NCBI GenBank assembly: GCA_015179025.1
Contig: WHUX01000434.1
Span: 1 to 27,750, forward strand
DNA: 27,750 nt
DNA from: Terfezia claveryi
Lineage: Eukaryota; Ascomycota; Pezizomycetes; Pezizales; Pezizaceae
Reading direction: 5' to 3'
In this document: one piece after another, positions 11,160 through 20,400 of the stretch
Layout: every line of letters starts with the position of its first letter
How positions within the stretch are numbered: position 1 is the stretch's first letter
Notes under the pieces: generated by a model
Database searches by the model: none
Told to the model about the DNA's origin: nothing
What the model saw: the letters and a program-made list of their open reading frames with translations, nothing else
Position numbers and translations under genes: made by a program

Positions 11160-11217
11160 GGGTATTACATAATCTGGTTGGCATCTGGTTGGCCCCCGTA
11201 ACGGGGGTATTACATAA
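11160..11217. mobile_element. Micro-insertion D: 32 bp between 13-bp direct repeats
   Basis: GGGTATTACATAA is found at 11160-11172 and 11205-11217. The 32-bp insert starts TCTGGTTGGCA, repeats TCTGGTTGG, and ends with CCCCCGTAACGG, itself a small palindrome. Read on the minus strand the insert ends in CCAACCAGA, so it is the family in reverse orientation. The repeat is longer than in other copies. Confidence 0.65.
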
Positions 11218-11536
11218 CTGTGATACATCAGTTAATCACAGAACACCATAGCGAACTAGATTTTCGAGATGGAAACTGGAGTGGGCTAGCTATTCAATAG
11301 TAGCTATACGAAATCTGCCGTCTACTCCAAACTGTCCACTGTAATCCATAAAGAAAAGGAAAGCCAATGTGGCTCAAGCAGAGTACATATAGTTAAAATT
11401 TCGACCAGGCCAATCGATCACTACATCAGAACATGATGGGGAAATCAACCAAATAACTCGGCAGCTGCTTCACAATTTGAATTGCGCTAAGCCCTACTAG
11501 CGTAGTAACTGCCTTATTGGGATAATCATCATCATG

Positions 11537-11564
11537 TGTCACGCTCAACCAGACTATGTCACGC
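11537..11564. mobile_element. Micro-insertion E: 12 bp between 8-bp direct repeats
   Basis: TGTCACGC occurs at 11537-11544 and 11557-11564, and the only sequence between is TCAACCAGACTA. This is one of the smallest members, little more than the shared terminal motif. Confidence 0.7.
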
Positions 11565-11955
11565 CCATTAGAGTTCCTACCGCACGATATATACTGAGAC
11601 TTCATCTCTTCCTTTCGATATACGTAAGTTAGAATGACCCGAGACTAATAATTTAGTTCCGGACACAGAGTTTTTCTTACAGCCTGGACAGATCTTCACC
11701 ATCCCTTACAGTTAACTGTAGCACACTTCGTGTTCGCTTAAACATCGCTCATTCCAGAATCAGCTACGGCTTTACTGAGCGATCAAGACTCATACAATAT
11801 TATCGTAAGCTGGTTCTGTTCTGAGTCAAACTCTCCTTCGGCAAGCGCGTTAACTCTGGCCCCTCAGGGAGTATCTTGGTCATCGAGAAGGTTCCTGAAT
11901 ATACAGTATTATTCTAGGATGTAACAAAACTCTAGTCCACCAAGGATGTACCGTT

Positions 11956-12067
11956 TTTCTTGGCACGCATCGGCATTCTTGGCACGCATCGGCATTCTTG
12001 GCACGCATCGGCATTCTTGGCACGCATCGGCATTCTTGGCACACATCGACATGCTTGGCATTCTTGA
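11956..12067. repeat. 19-bp tandem repeat immediately upstream of the 12125 gene
   Basis: About five and a half copies of ATTCTTGGCACGCATCGGC, the first four nearly identical and the last ones drifting. The array ends about 60 bp before the ATG at 12125, and a TATATAA motif follows at about 12073-12079, so the array sits in the promoter-proximal position. A regulatory role is possible but not shown by sequence. Confidence 0.85.
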
Positions 12068-12124
12068 AATGCTTATATAAACACAGTTGCCAAGCCCCCT
12101 CAACTTCATCTTCCTTCTTCCATC

Positions 12125-14543
12125 ATGACACGACAAACCCCCACGACGTCAAAGCAACAATCTCGTGTACTATCACCATCCCCTCCTCCGCATAATTCAC
12201 GCGTCGATCGTGACAGTCCGAATTTAGAATCTGATTCTCAGCATCATCCCGAACCCTATCCTGATTCGGACTCCCAACGCCAACCGCCAGGCTCAACACC
12301 AGGCAAACGCCAGAGACCAGCAACGACTTCAAACCCCTCCCAGGCCTCACGCAAACGCAAGGCTACAAAGCTTCAAAATGAATTATCCTCCCAGGTCCAC
12401 CAGTACCTTTCCGAAAATGACCCCTCGCTCTGGTCTCTGGAACACCTAAAAACCGTTATTGGGAAGAAATACCCCGCGAAACAAAAATGGTATCTGCTGA
12501 CGCAACTGGAGGAGATTTGTCGCACCTCTTTACCGGATTCCTCCGAGGCAGGGGCTGCAAGGCGGTTATTGAGGGCGTTGAACCCGAGAAAGGTCAGTTT
12601 TGTCTTTACTTTTGTGAGGTTTTACTTGGGGCTGAAAAGCCTTGGGTCATTACCAGCTGCTGGTACGTTGTCAGTCGAGGTACACGGGGGTGGAGCGAGA
12701 GAACGGAAGGTCGTTACTCACTGTTCTTGAGCTCTACTTCTGCTATGTATTTGTCACCGAGATGTATCAGTAGAAGGTCTTACTTGCCATGCTATGAATT
12801 CTAGTACTATGGCCCTGATAGTCTCGAAGTGGACGGTTCTTTACCAGCCATTTTCTTGATTTCATTGCTCTTGGTAGTAGCAATTCAGAAGCTGGCGGGT
12901 CTTCACTAGCCGCATCAGAGCCAAGGTTGGTCCCGGGACATAAAGCTCATCACACGGAAGGTACTCTCACTAGCCGTTGTTGAGCCGAGTGTTCTGGCAC
13001 CGGAGGCTATGAGACGGAAGGTCATTTATCCTGCAATTTCTCTTGACTATCTGACTCAGCACAATGGCTGACCCATTCTGGCATTCTGATTTTCAGAACT
13101 TCTCAGCGCCAATGGCTACGTTTAGTATTGCTTCAAATGCTCCTTCAGCTTCAACGGTCATTTACGCCCAGCAAAGTACTATAAATACGTATGTTCACTT
13201 GTACCCACTGCCTCAGTATTTTCACCCAAACTCACACCTTTCAGCTCGCCAGTATTTGCATCGTCTCTTACAGAGGTTCTCGATATACCCCCCGCGGCTC
13301 TAGTCCATTCTACTCATAATTGCAAGGCCTCGGAGGATAGGCCAGCTGCTTCTGACACCACTCTCACTTACGGTAATCCAGTTACACCCACCCGGGGAAA
13401 TACCCCAAGCCACCTTCTCGCAGGGTCTCCTTCCCTATCTCAATCATCCCGAGCCGACTATGGCCCGTATGAGATGCAGATTTCCTATACATCTATCCAA
13501 ACCTCCACACAAAATTCCCTCTGCACACTGACACACGAGATACAACTTTGGAGGATCTTTTACGTAATTACCTTCTTGACCCTGGCAATGCTTCATTAGT
13601 AAAGGAAAATATTCTGCTCCAGGCTGGGTTCATAGATATAGCTTCTCGCCCCCCTCAACTGCTGTCGTCAAAAGAGTATGCTATTGTCAAGGCCGCGCTT
13701 CGCTCAAACTCAGATTCACATATTGTTGCACACTGCGTCGAGAAATGTTTTTCCAATTGCAGTAGTTATGAAAGTTTCATAGATGCAAGGAATAAGTTTT
13801 CATGCAGAGAATGTAAATATAATCCTCTCTTCCAACAGGCTACCTCCGCTGTTATACACACGTAAGTCCCAGCCATCTTATCATCGAAATGTATAACACG
13901 TATTGGAGGTTCCCACCAGCTGACTATATAACCATAATATAGCGTCCACTTCCTTCTTAACACTGCCATCTGCTCCCCACTCCCTCTTGAGGGTAATTTC
14001 GACGTTCTTTGGTCCTCTATTATCGACCATGCATTCATCTCCCCTTATGGCGTCCTCCACCGCAAAGAAAAAACCTCCTCACTATCCCCGGACAAATTCG
14101 ACGGATTATACATTGGAGGCCGTGTGGAGCCCCAAGAATGGCTTGTGATTGAGGTGGCCCGGTCGTGGGGTCAGGGACTTAAACAGACTCTAGACAGGCA
14201 GAAGCTAATTGAACATTGTCTCCGGATTCTGGCTTACCGGCGTTGGTATCTTGGTTTTAGGACGGATCTTCGGGGCAACGAGCTCATTCGGTGGTTGTCA
14301 CGATTTCCAATGTGGGGGGTTCTGTGTCAGGGATTGGGAATTGAGATTGTGAGATTCAGTTGGTTGAGTAAGGGGGTTGGAGTGGTCACCACCTTTGCGA
14401 GTAGGTTTCCAGAGCATATGATTAGGTTGGAGAGTTTGTGGAGAATCTTGGAAGAGGTGCATGTTGCGGCTTTGGAGGTGAAGGAGTGTGTGCGAGAGTG
14501 GGATGAATTGCATGGAGGGATGGCGGGGAATAGGATCACTTGA
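12125..14543 (+). CDS. Hypothetical five-exon protein with a possible nuclease-like C-terminal domain
   Basis: I do not recognise the family. A consistent model has exons 12125-12592, 13097-13188, 13245-13372, 13480-13861 and 13943-14543 (556 residues, all phases compatible). Introns 2-5 are 56-107 nt with good donors (GTATGT, GTAATC, GTAAGT). The N-terminus (1-80) is Ser/Pro/Gln-rich, with NLS-like KRQR and RKRK. Residues about 84-155 form a helical region around SLWSLEHLKTVIGKKYPAKQ. A Ser/Thr-rich linker follows. The last 200 residues contain FDGLYIGG and, after a short gap, EWLVIEVARSWGQ, which recalls the Asp then Glu-x-x pattern of restriction-endonuclease-like folds; that is weak inference. 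Intron 1 would be 504 nt, unusually long here, so the ATG at 13064 (in frame with exon 2) could instead start a separate gene. A TATATAA lies 50 bp upstream of 12125. Confidence 0.6.
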
Positions 14544-15346
14544 GTATGCAATTGATGGCGATGCTAGCAAGCAAAGGGGGAACTATGAAAAGGAAAAAGG
14601 CTGACAAGAATGGTGAAAATGGTGCCTTCCCAATCGATTTCGTTTTCCTCGGTTCAGAATACAATACCCGAGCCCAGAATGATCTTAACAGAAAGAGATA
14701 TTAAGGAATATTGGAGACGCCCTGTAGGCAATGTACCTCAAAATATGCTATCGCAAATCTCGATTTCTTTTGCTCCACCAGCTTTCTGTCTGGGTAACGT
14801 CGCCGGAGTAAAACATTGCTGTGTCATGAGGTGCCTCAAAGGGCCGGGTGCCAAGTGCCGAGAAGTAAATCCTCTGATTTACCAAAATTCGAACATCGTT
14901 ATCTGGCAGATCAAAGTAGTCTCTAACCAAGATCAGAGCTGGAGGTTCTCAGAAGGAGCCGACCAACCAGACCTCTCGCAGAGGATAATTGCTCCGTTGA
15001 TGGGACAGAACCGCCGTCCCACTAAATACCTACATACAAAAGAACTATCAGTGCATTTAGGCTTAAACTGATCCAACCAGTACTTTTAACCGGCATTGGT
15101 TTAGGTGCCCCCATCGAGGGATCATCGGAGTAGGCTCCAACAGTACCGTAGGTGGAGGGGCTTGTGCCGACATGCCACCACAGCCTAACTAATATAAATC
15201 CATCATCAGACCCTTTGAAGATCATGCTTCAGCGCCACAATCTGGCTAACCTAAAGTCAGCCCACCTCAGTCCAATACCTAGGTTTAGGTTGTCATCTGA
15301 ACTTGATGAGAACAGATATTCACTACTGCCTTGAGCCTTATAGCGA

Positions 15347-15391
15347 TAGCCACGATAGTCTGGTTGCACGACCCCTCCGTAGTAGCTACGA
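15347..15391. mobile_element. Micro-insertion F: 27 bp between 9-bp near-identical repeats
   Basis: TAGCCACGA (15347-15355) and TAGCTACGA (15383-15391) match at 8 of 9 bases. The 27-bp insert (15356-15382) begins TAGTCTGGTTGCACGACC and ends CGTAG. It is the reverse complement of the copy at 21779-21805 with one mismatch, and shares 23 bp exactly with the copy at 19117-19143. Confidence 0.72.
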
Positions 15392-15426
15392 TAGGTAGTA
15401 GCTACGATAGGTAGTAGCTACGATAG
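15379..15426. repeat. 16-bp tandem repeat, three exact copies
   Basis: Three copies of GTAGTAGCTACGATAG. The first copy overlaps the end of micro-insertion F and its right direct repeat, so the tandem appears to have grown from the insertion junction after the insertion happened. Confidence 0.9.
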
Positions 15427-15651
15427 TAGCCTTTATTCAATTATGTAATCTGGACGGAGTGCTTAGCATTATGTCTAATGGATGTTCCGGCATTCAACGA
15501 CTAGAGGCTTGGCATGAGCTCAGCGTCCGGCCTGTGGTTATCGTGAGATTTGCCTACATTCTCACATCTCTCAGCCCATCTCCCATCTACATACACACAG
15601 ATCCTTGTCACCTTCACCCTTTCACACCTTCCCACCCCCCTTCATCACTAA

Positions 15652-17534
15652 ATGCCTTGGCTTTTCTGTCTAGTCTGGGGTGACTCGGATGCCGAACCCT
15701 TTCCAGTGATGGTTGACGGAGGAGATACGGTTGGGGTGCTCAAGAAGCTCATTATCATCGAAGGGCCAAGCAGTTTAAAGGACATGCGTGCACCTGATCT
15801 CAAACTCTGGAAATGGAATAAACCCGACATGGTTACAGACTCGGACCTGGATAGCAACACTGTGCTGAATCCGATGGTCAAAATCGATGGTATTTTCAAA
15901 AATAACCCTCCTCAAGAAGCGTGCGTTCATATCATCATTAAGACTCCTGGGCCTGGTAAGTGAGACTCATTTCCTTCTTGAGTACGCCTATTTGCTAATG
16001 TAGTTTCAACCCTAGGCCCCCCCCGCCAGCGACCTCCCGAGGATGACAATTCCTTCCGTTGCTGGAGCTGGTGGAAATCTTTGCGGGAAATGGAGGTTGG
16101 GGGTCTAGAGACACTTGAATTCCCGGTAGACATCCTGGGCTCCGAAGTGTTTGGGTCGACGATATTTGTGAGGGATGCGTACACGCATCTATTTAATATT
16201 ATTGCCTGGAATGATACTGCCATTTCCACGGGCACGCCAAACAAAAGGTCTTACATAATAACTGGTACACCAGGTAGTGGCCCTTTGTTCAGCTACTAAA
16301 ACATGTTCACTAAAACTTGTTAGGTATTGGAAAATCATTCTTCGGCTTTTATCTGATATATCGCTTAGCACGCGAATTCCCAGACCGTAACATCGAATGG
16401 CAAGACAACGCTGTGCGAGTGATTTTGTTTGCAGACGGTGGCATCAATTATCAGCAATCTGGTCACAGCATCATTTCCGTAAATTCGCATGGCAAGGGAG
16501 CATTTATCACCAACTTCACGCACTGTAACACGTTTTATATTGCTGATGCTATAGAGCCCATAGCGGGCAGGGCTAGGCGATTTGTCCTGGTGACTTCTCC
16601 AAAACGAGACCGCTACAAAGAACTAGCAAAGGCACCAAATGTCTATAAGTTGGGCATGCCTATTTGGGATGAGCTGGAGTTGGAGCGGTTATGGAAGTTG
16701 CGCTTCCCGTCTATAACCGAATCAGACTGGAGAGGATATTTTAGCAAATGGGGTGGGGTTCCGCGATCAACCCTGGAGAAGACAAACAGCTTTTATCAGG
16801 AAGACTTACACAACAACTGCCAGGCTGTGGATATCGATGCATGCATGAAGTGGATCGGCACCAACCGTTATAATTCTACTAGTATCAGCGGGACAGTGTT
16901 GCACATGACTGTAACACCCGAAGGGAAATACGAGGACTTCCGAGTTAAATTCGCCTCCCTCTACATCGAAAATATCGTCGTCTCATACTACGAGCGTAAT
17001 ATGCCAAAAATGATTACCAAGTACATTTTGGATATCGAAGAAGATAGTGTACATGCATCTACAAGGGGATATATCTTTGAGGCAATTGCACATCGGATAC
17101 TGACAAGGGGAGGAAAGTTCCAGGTTCGACGCCTTGGAGATCTAACTGAGGAAACTATAGCGCTTCCGAAGCTTGTACAACAAAGCTTTTATAGTGTGGA
17201 CGAGATCAAGCCTGGGTTTTATTCCCGCCCACGCAGTCGAACATTTGAGACGATCGACTCCCTGTGCATTTATGGGGTAGCAGAACATGATTCACTTTTC
17301 CAGATCACTGTTGGCAGACAGCATAACATCAAGGTGAACGGATTAAAGAACCTTTTAGGAAAGTTAATGGGGAAAGTTCGCTTCTACTTTGTTGTTCCAA
17401 GAGACGTATATCCACGATTTGTCAACCCACAAAGTTATCTCAATTCAGCAGGACAGAAGCACCAGAGGATTCCTCGTTGGATTACAGAGAAAGTAGAACA
17501 ATGGGTATTGAAATTAGACTATTCAGCTTTCTAA
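15652..17534 (+). CDS. Crinkler/RHS-type protein: ubiquitin-like header, P-loop NTPase, nuclease-like C-terminus
   Basis: Three exons, 15652-15955, 16016-16273 and 16324-17534, encode 590 residues; introns are 60 and 50 nt. Residues 1-100 match the Crinkler ubiquitin-like header (LFCLVWGD start, TVGVLKKLI, an APDLKLWKW block). The second intron splits the Walker A motif GTPGIGKS (185-192). A Walker B-like FYIAD is at 258-262, then LVTSPKRD, PIWDELE and WGGVPR (330-335), the usual order in Crinkler/RHS NTPases. The C-terminal 160 residues show RGYIFEA (435-441), a conserved Asp at about 499 and FQIT (513-516) before FVVP, resembling the REase-like D...QxT arrangement. Such proteins occur in oomycetes, chytrids and some fungi, where they are proposed as effectors or conflict proteins acting in the nucleus; the role here is inferred. 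No secretion signal is visible. An alternative in-frame acceptor for intron 1 at 16003 would add four residues. Confidence 0.9.
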
Positions 17535-18033
17535 TGGTATTGAGAATAGTAGCCGGCACCTCTAGGAATTTAAGATTCTCAAACAAAGTATAGACATCAG
17601 CAAAAATAATATCTGCGTCAGGTGCGTCAGAAGCACGTGACGCTCCGACGCAAACTGGCGAATCTGAAGCCATCTATAACATTTTGTTACGTCCGACGCA
17701 AATTGGACATTTCTCGAGCGTCTGGATACAATTGATTTCTCACTGTATTTCCTGCCGCACACCTATCTTGTTTGACTTAACCAACGCAGCTCATCTGAAG
17801 CCGGATTCCCAGAGACACACTTACCTTTACACAGCGCTCAACATCTCATTCTAATCTTCGGACGTATCTGGTCTGCTAATAGTGCTACTATAGCCGCGAT
17901 TGTGCTACCGCGCTTGTTTTTGTAGTTCACCTGCATTTTATGCATTATGAAATAAACCATTTTATTCTTACTAATAAAACTAAGTACACAAACACACGCT
18001 GCACTCCAAATATAATCCCGAATATCCCTGCCC
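17535..18033. other. Region downstream of the Crinkler gene
   Basis: About 500 bp with no supported gene. It contains the word CCGACGCAAA twice (near 17647 and 17693), each followed by (C/T)TGG, and then AT-rich DNA leading into the 24-bp minisatellite. Confidence 0.4.
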
Positions 18034-18441
18034 ATCTGAGCCTAGAATTCATCGTCCACATTAACCTGGATATCCGCGTCCATGTGAGCCTGCAATTGGG
18101 GGTCCTTCTTAGCCTCGATATTCATGTCTACATTAACCTCGATATCCACGTCCATATGAGTCTGCATTTGGGGGTCCTTCTTAGCCTCGATATCCACGTC
18201 CACATTAGCCTAGATATCTGCGTCCATATGAGTCTGCAATTGGGGGTCCTTCTTATCCTCGATATCCACGTCCACATTAACCTCGAGATCCACGTCCATA
18301 TGAGCCTGCAATTGGGGGTCCTTCTTAGCCTCGATATCCACGTCCATATGAGCCTGCAATCGGGGGTCATTATTTGCCTGGATATCTTCGCCTATATGAG
18401 CCTAGAATTGACCGTCCCTATTAGCCTGTATATCCACGTCC
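18034..18441. repeat. 24-bp minisatellite, 17 units, with a 72-bp higher-order repeat
   Basis: Seventeen consecutive 24-bp units end in GTCC or a variant. Three unit types alternate: one beginning ACATTA and ending CGATATCCACGTCC, one with ATATGAG then TTGGGGGTCC, and one beginning TTCTTAGCCTCGATATCC. In the middle they repeat in that fixed order, so the real period is 72 bp. Because 24 is a multiple of three, the array stays open in a plus frame (17940-18479) and a minus frame (18370-18128); I regard those frames as by-products. Confidence 0.92.
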
Positions 18442-18712
18442 ATATGTATGAGCCTGCAAACTTCTGTAGAGATGCATAGAAATCAGTCCTCAGTCCTGGG
18501 TGTAAGGAACAAGAAAAAATCTCTAAGTCCCAGCTGGCCACACCTTGGAAATAGGGACTCTCCTACCCAACCGACTGGCGCTGTCTTAGAACTTGTCTCA
18601 CCTCCAACCACTCCCTCGAGTCGGTTGGAACTCCTGCTCTTGGCAAAATCTAGTTCCGAGGAGGCAATAGCTATATATGGGAAATGAACGAGAGTAAATG
18701 TAAGTAACGGTA

Positions 18713-18845
18713 TGTATGAAAACCATGCTTTCGCGAGCTCTCTATCTTGCTGATCTTGATACTTTCGCAAGGTCGCTATATGCATGAAAACCCTGCATTC
18801 GCGAGCTCTCTATAGGTATGAAAACAATGCTTTAGCAAGCTCTCC
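18713..18845. repeat. Three dispersed copies of a 30-bp unit
   Basis: Copies at about 18713-18745, 18782-18813 and 18817-18845 share ATGAAAAC(C/A), ATGC or CTGC, and TTCGCGAGCTCTCTAT or TTAGCAAGCTCTC. The first two are separated by about 36 bp. No coding signal is seen. Confidence 0.75.
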
Positions 18846-18849
18846 ACAT

Positions 18850-19309
18850 GTATGGCGACCTGATACATGGGATCAGGGTAAGGATGCATGATGGAGGTAG
18901 ACGCAACGTGAAGTAGAGTAGAGGACCTGATGCAGGTTGTCAGGGTGAGAATACATGACGGATTTTTTTTTTAGCTAGGTGACTCAGAGTAGGGGATGTG
19001 AGGATATATGATGGAAGTGGAAGCTACGTGACGCAGACTCGGGGATATGACGCAGATTGTCGGAGTAGCGACATGCTCAGGACTACAGTAGTCTAGCTCA
19101 GGACGCACCCTTACACCACAGGAGGGGTCGTGCAACCAGACTACCCTTACACACTGACAGGGTTAAGACGCAGCGTAGGGTCAGGACGCACCTTGATGCA
19201 CGGCCAGGGTCTGGACGCAGCGCAGAGTCTGGACGCACCCAGACGAACCGATAACCTCAGGACGCCCGTGACGCCCCTGACGTACGGCCGCATCCTGACG
19301 CAGATTTTT
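18850..19309. repeat. Degenerate GACGCA-rich repeat tract
   Basis: A 460-bp stretch with many imperfect copies of GACCTGATGCAG, GGACGCA, CAGGGT and TGACGCAG, spaced 10-30 bp and too degenerate for a single unit. Micro-insertion G lies inside it. Two homopolymer T runs (about 18963-18972 and 19305-19313) interrupt it. Confidence 0.55.
19108..19152. mobile_element. Micro-insertion G: 27 bp between exact 9-bp direct repeats
   Basis: CCCTTACAC occurs at 19108-19116 and 19144-19152. The insert (19117-19143) is 27 bp, ends GTGCAACCAGACTA, and its last 23 bp are the exact reverse complement of the first 23 bp of micro-insertion F. This is the cleanest long copy: same length as F and I, with a perfect flanking duplication. 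Confidence 0.8.
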
Positions 19310-19830
19310 TTTTGCAGATGTTCCATCCAGAGAAAGTGCAGTATAGATTTGAGATCACTCCCGTTGGCTACTAATTTACTTTTGTATGTGTTGTTAGCAA
19401 TTGGCTGTGCTCTAAGGCGATTAAGGAACTTATTGATATCAGTAGCATTTGGGATTCCATGGAGGTCTTTATGTAGGGTCTTTGAGATTATTCGAAGTTG
19501 GGTGAATTCCATCTGGATTGTTTAATAAAGCTTTTGCTCATCAAATAGCGACTGTAGGTATGGAATGATAGTATCGGTGGTATATTTTACCTGCGTCATA
19601 TTTAACATATCGCAGCAGAAGTTGCTGAACCGTTTCTTAATGCTGGTCAGCTTTCTCATTGTACCCTTTTGGTAAGCTTTCTTCGGAATAGAGATATCTT
19701 CAGTTGTTAGAAAAGCTTAGGTTGCACTCTTACTAGGGCGAGCATGATTGAAGGTATCGAAGGGGTCAGTAGTCATACTGCCTAAGGTGGTTGTAGGAAG
19801 GGTCCGGATTGGTGTTGGTACTGTAGACAT
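19310..19830 (-). pseudogene. Broken reading frame with two in-frame stop codons
   Basis: From an ATG at 19830 one frame on the minus strand stays protein-like for about 170 codons but is cut by TAA at 19719-19717 and TAA at 19524-19522. Between and after the stops the composition looks natural (for example SIKKRFSNFC, NATDINKFLNRLR, ANNTYKSKLV). The frame ends in a run of nine A on its own strand (19305-19313 region), after which the sequence becomes the GACGCA repeat. I do not recognise the family. It may be a transposon-borne protein or a truncated retrocopy; the A run fits the second idea but is weak evidence. Confidence 0.5.
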
Positions 19831-20157
19831 GATGGCAATGTTGTGAATTTCTGTTCAACGAGGGGGGAAATGACTGTACATTTATATATTTGACTACCCA
19901 GTACAGCTGGCATTTGGAATCCAAGTTAGACTTCAAATATGGGGCTACTCCGAAATTTTTATCTGCAGCACTGCATATTAAGGGCTCGCTTCAGCTGAAA
20001 CCTGTTGGCATCGTAGGACTGGTGGAGTCTCGATCTAAAAACAATAACCAGTCTAAAAAATGGTATGGAAGGAAGACTACCAAGATAGGACTAGCTTAAT
20101 TACAAAAAGGGTAGACTGGAAGATGCCAAAAAAGGTATGGGCCAAATAAGGACTACT
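19831..20157. other. Short intergenic stretch
   Basis: About 330 bp. One open frame at 19890-20099 (plus) shows no recognisable motif. Nothing else is supported. Confidence 0.35.
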
Positions 20158-20302
20158 ACAACCGGTCAGCTAACCTGTCAAGGTTAACCTGCTAACAACT
20201 TGCGTGCACTGACCGTCATTTAACCAAACTAACTGTTCTTGCTTCCCTTCCTTTGCGCCTACCAAGCCCCCTTATACCCACCTAGGTTAGCTGACCGGTT
20301 GT
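20158..20302. mobile_element. 145-bp inverted-repeat (MITE-like) element
   Basis: The ends ACAACCGGTCAGCTAACCT (20158-20176) and its exact reverse complement (20284-20302) form perfect 19-bp terminal inverted repeats around a non-coding 107-bp interior. Size and structure fit a miniature inverted-repeat element. I do not see a clear target-site duplication outside the ends, so age or exact limits are uncertain. Confidence 0.75.
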
Positions 20303-20400
20303 TCCGTCTGACTGATACTGTACCTGTGTGATTTCTCAAAAAGGCAACCATCCAACGCTACCGAAAGAAGAAGTGAAAAATTCTAAACTCCCAATGCGTG

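Larger units (their letters stand above)
6512..12124. other. 5.6-kb gene-poor, repeat-bearing region
   Basis: I could not support a coding gene in this stretch. Open frames here are short (for example minus 7547-7218, minus 8182-7850, minus 10223-9876), lack family motifs I recognise, and have no neighbouring exons in phase. What can be seen: the microsatellite after CLP1, a two-copy repeat at 7636-7760, a small hairpin-rich patch near 8305-8340 (GGGTAGA facing TCTACCC), a 9-bp tandem at 9404-9439, a T-rich three-copy repeat at 10420-10491, five micro-insertions with flanking direct repeats (9957-11564), and a 19-bp tandem at 11956-12067. It behaves like decayed transposon and intergenic DNA. 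Confidence 0.5.
14544..15651. other. Intergenic region upstream of the Crinkler gene
   Basis: No supported gene. An open frame at 14610-15071 (plus) has no recognisable motif and no pyrimidine-rich leader, so I leave it out. The region holds micro-insertion F and a 16-bp tandem. From about 15560 to 15651 it becomes strongly C/T-rich with CCATC and CACAC blocks, a likely promoter and leader for the gene at 15652. Confidence 0.45.

Noticed and set aside
14610..15071. 153-codon open frame
   Set aside because: No recognisable motif, no leader, no exon partner in phase; Cys and Trp use looks random.
18034..18441. CRISPR-like array
   Set aside because: Units are directly adjacent 24-bp repeats without unique spacers, and the host is a eukaryote.
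17940..18479. 179-codon open frame on the plus strand
   Set aside because: It is almost wholly the 24-bp minisatellite, whose unit is a multiple of three; an opposite-strand frame is open for the same reason.
15356..19143. A 3.8-kb TIR transposon with TA target sites carrying the Crinkler gene
   Set aside because: The inverted 23-bp ends look right, but each end has its own direct repeat on both sides (TAGC(C/T)ACGA; CCCTTACAC), which fits two separate small insertions better. No transposase is inside.
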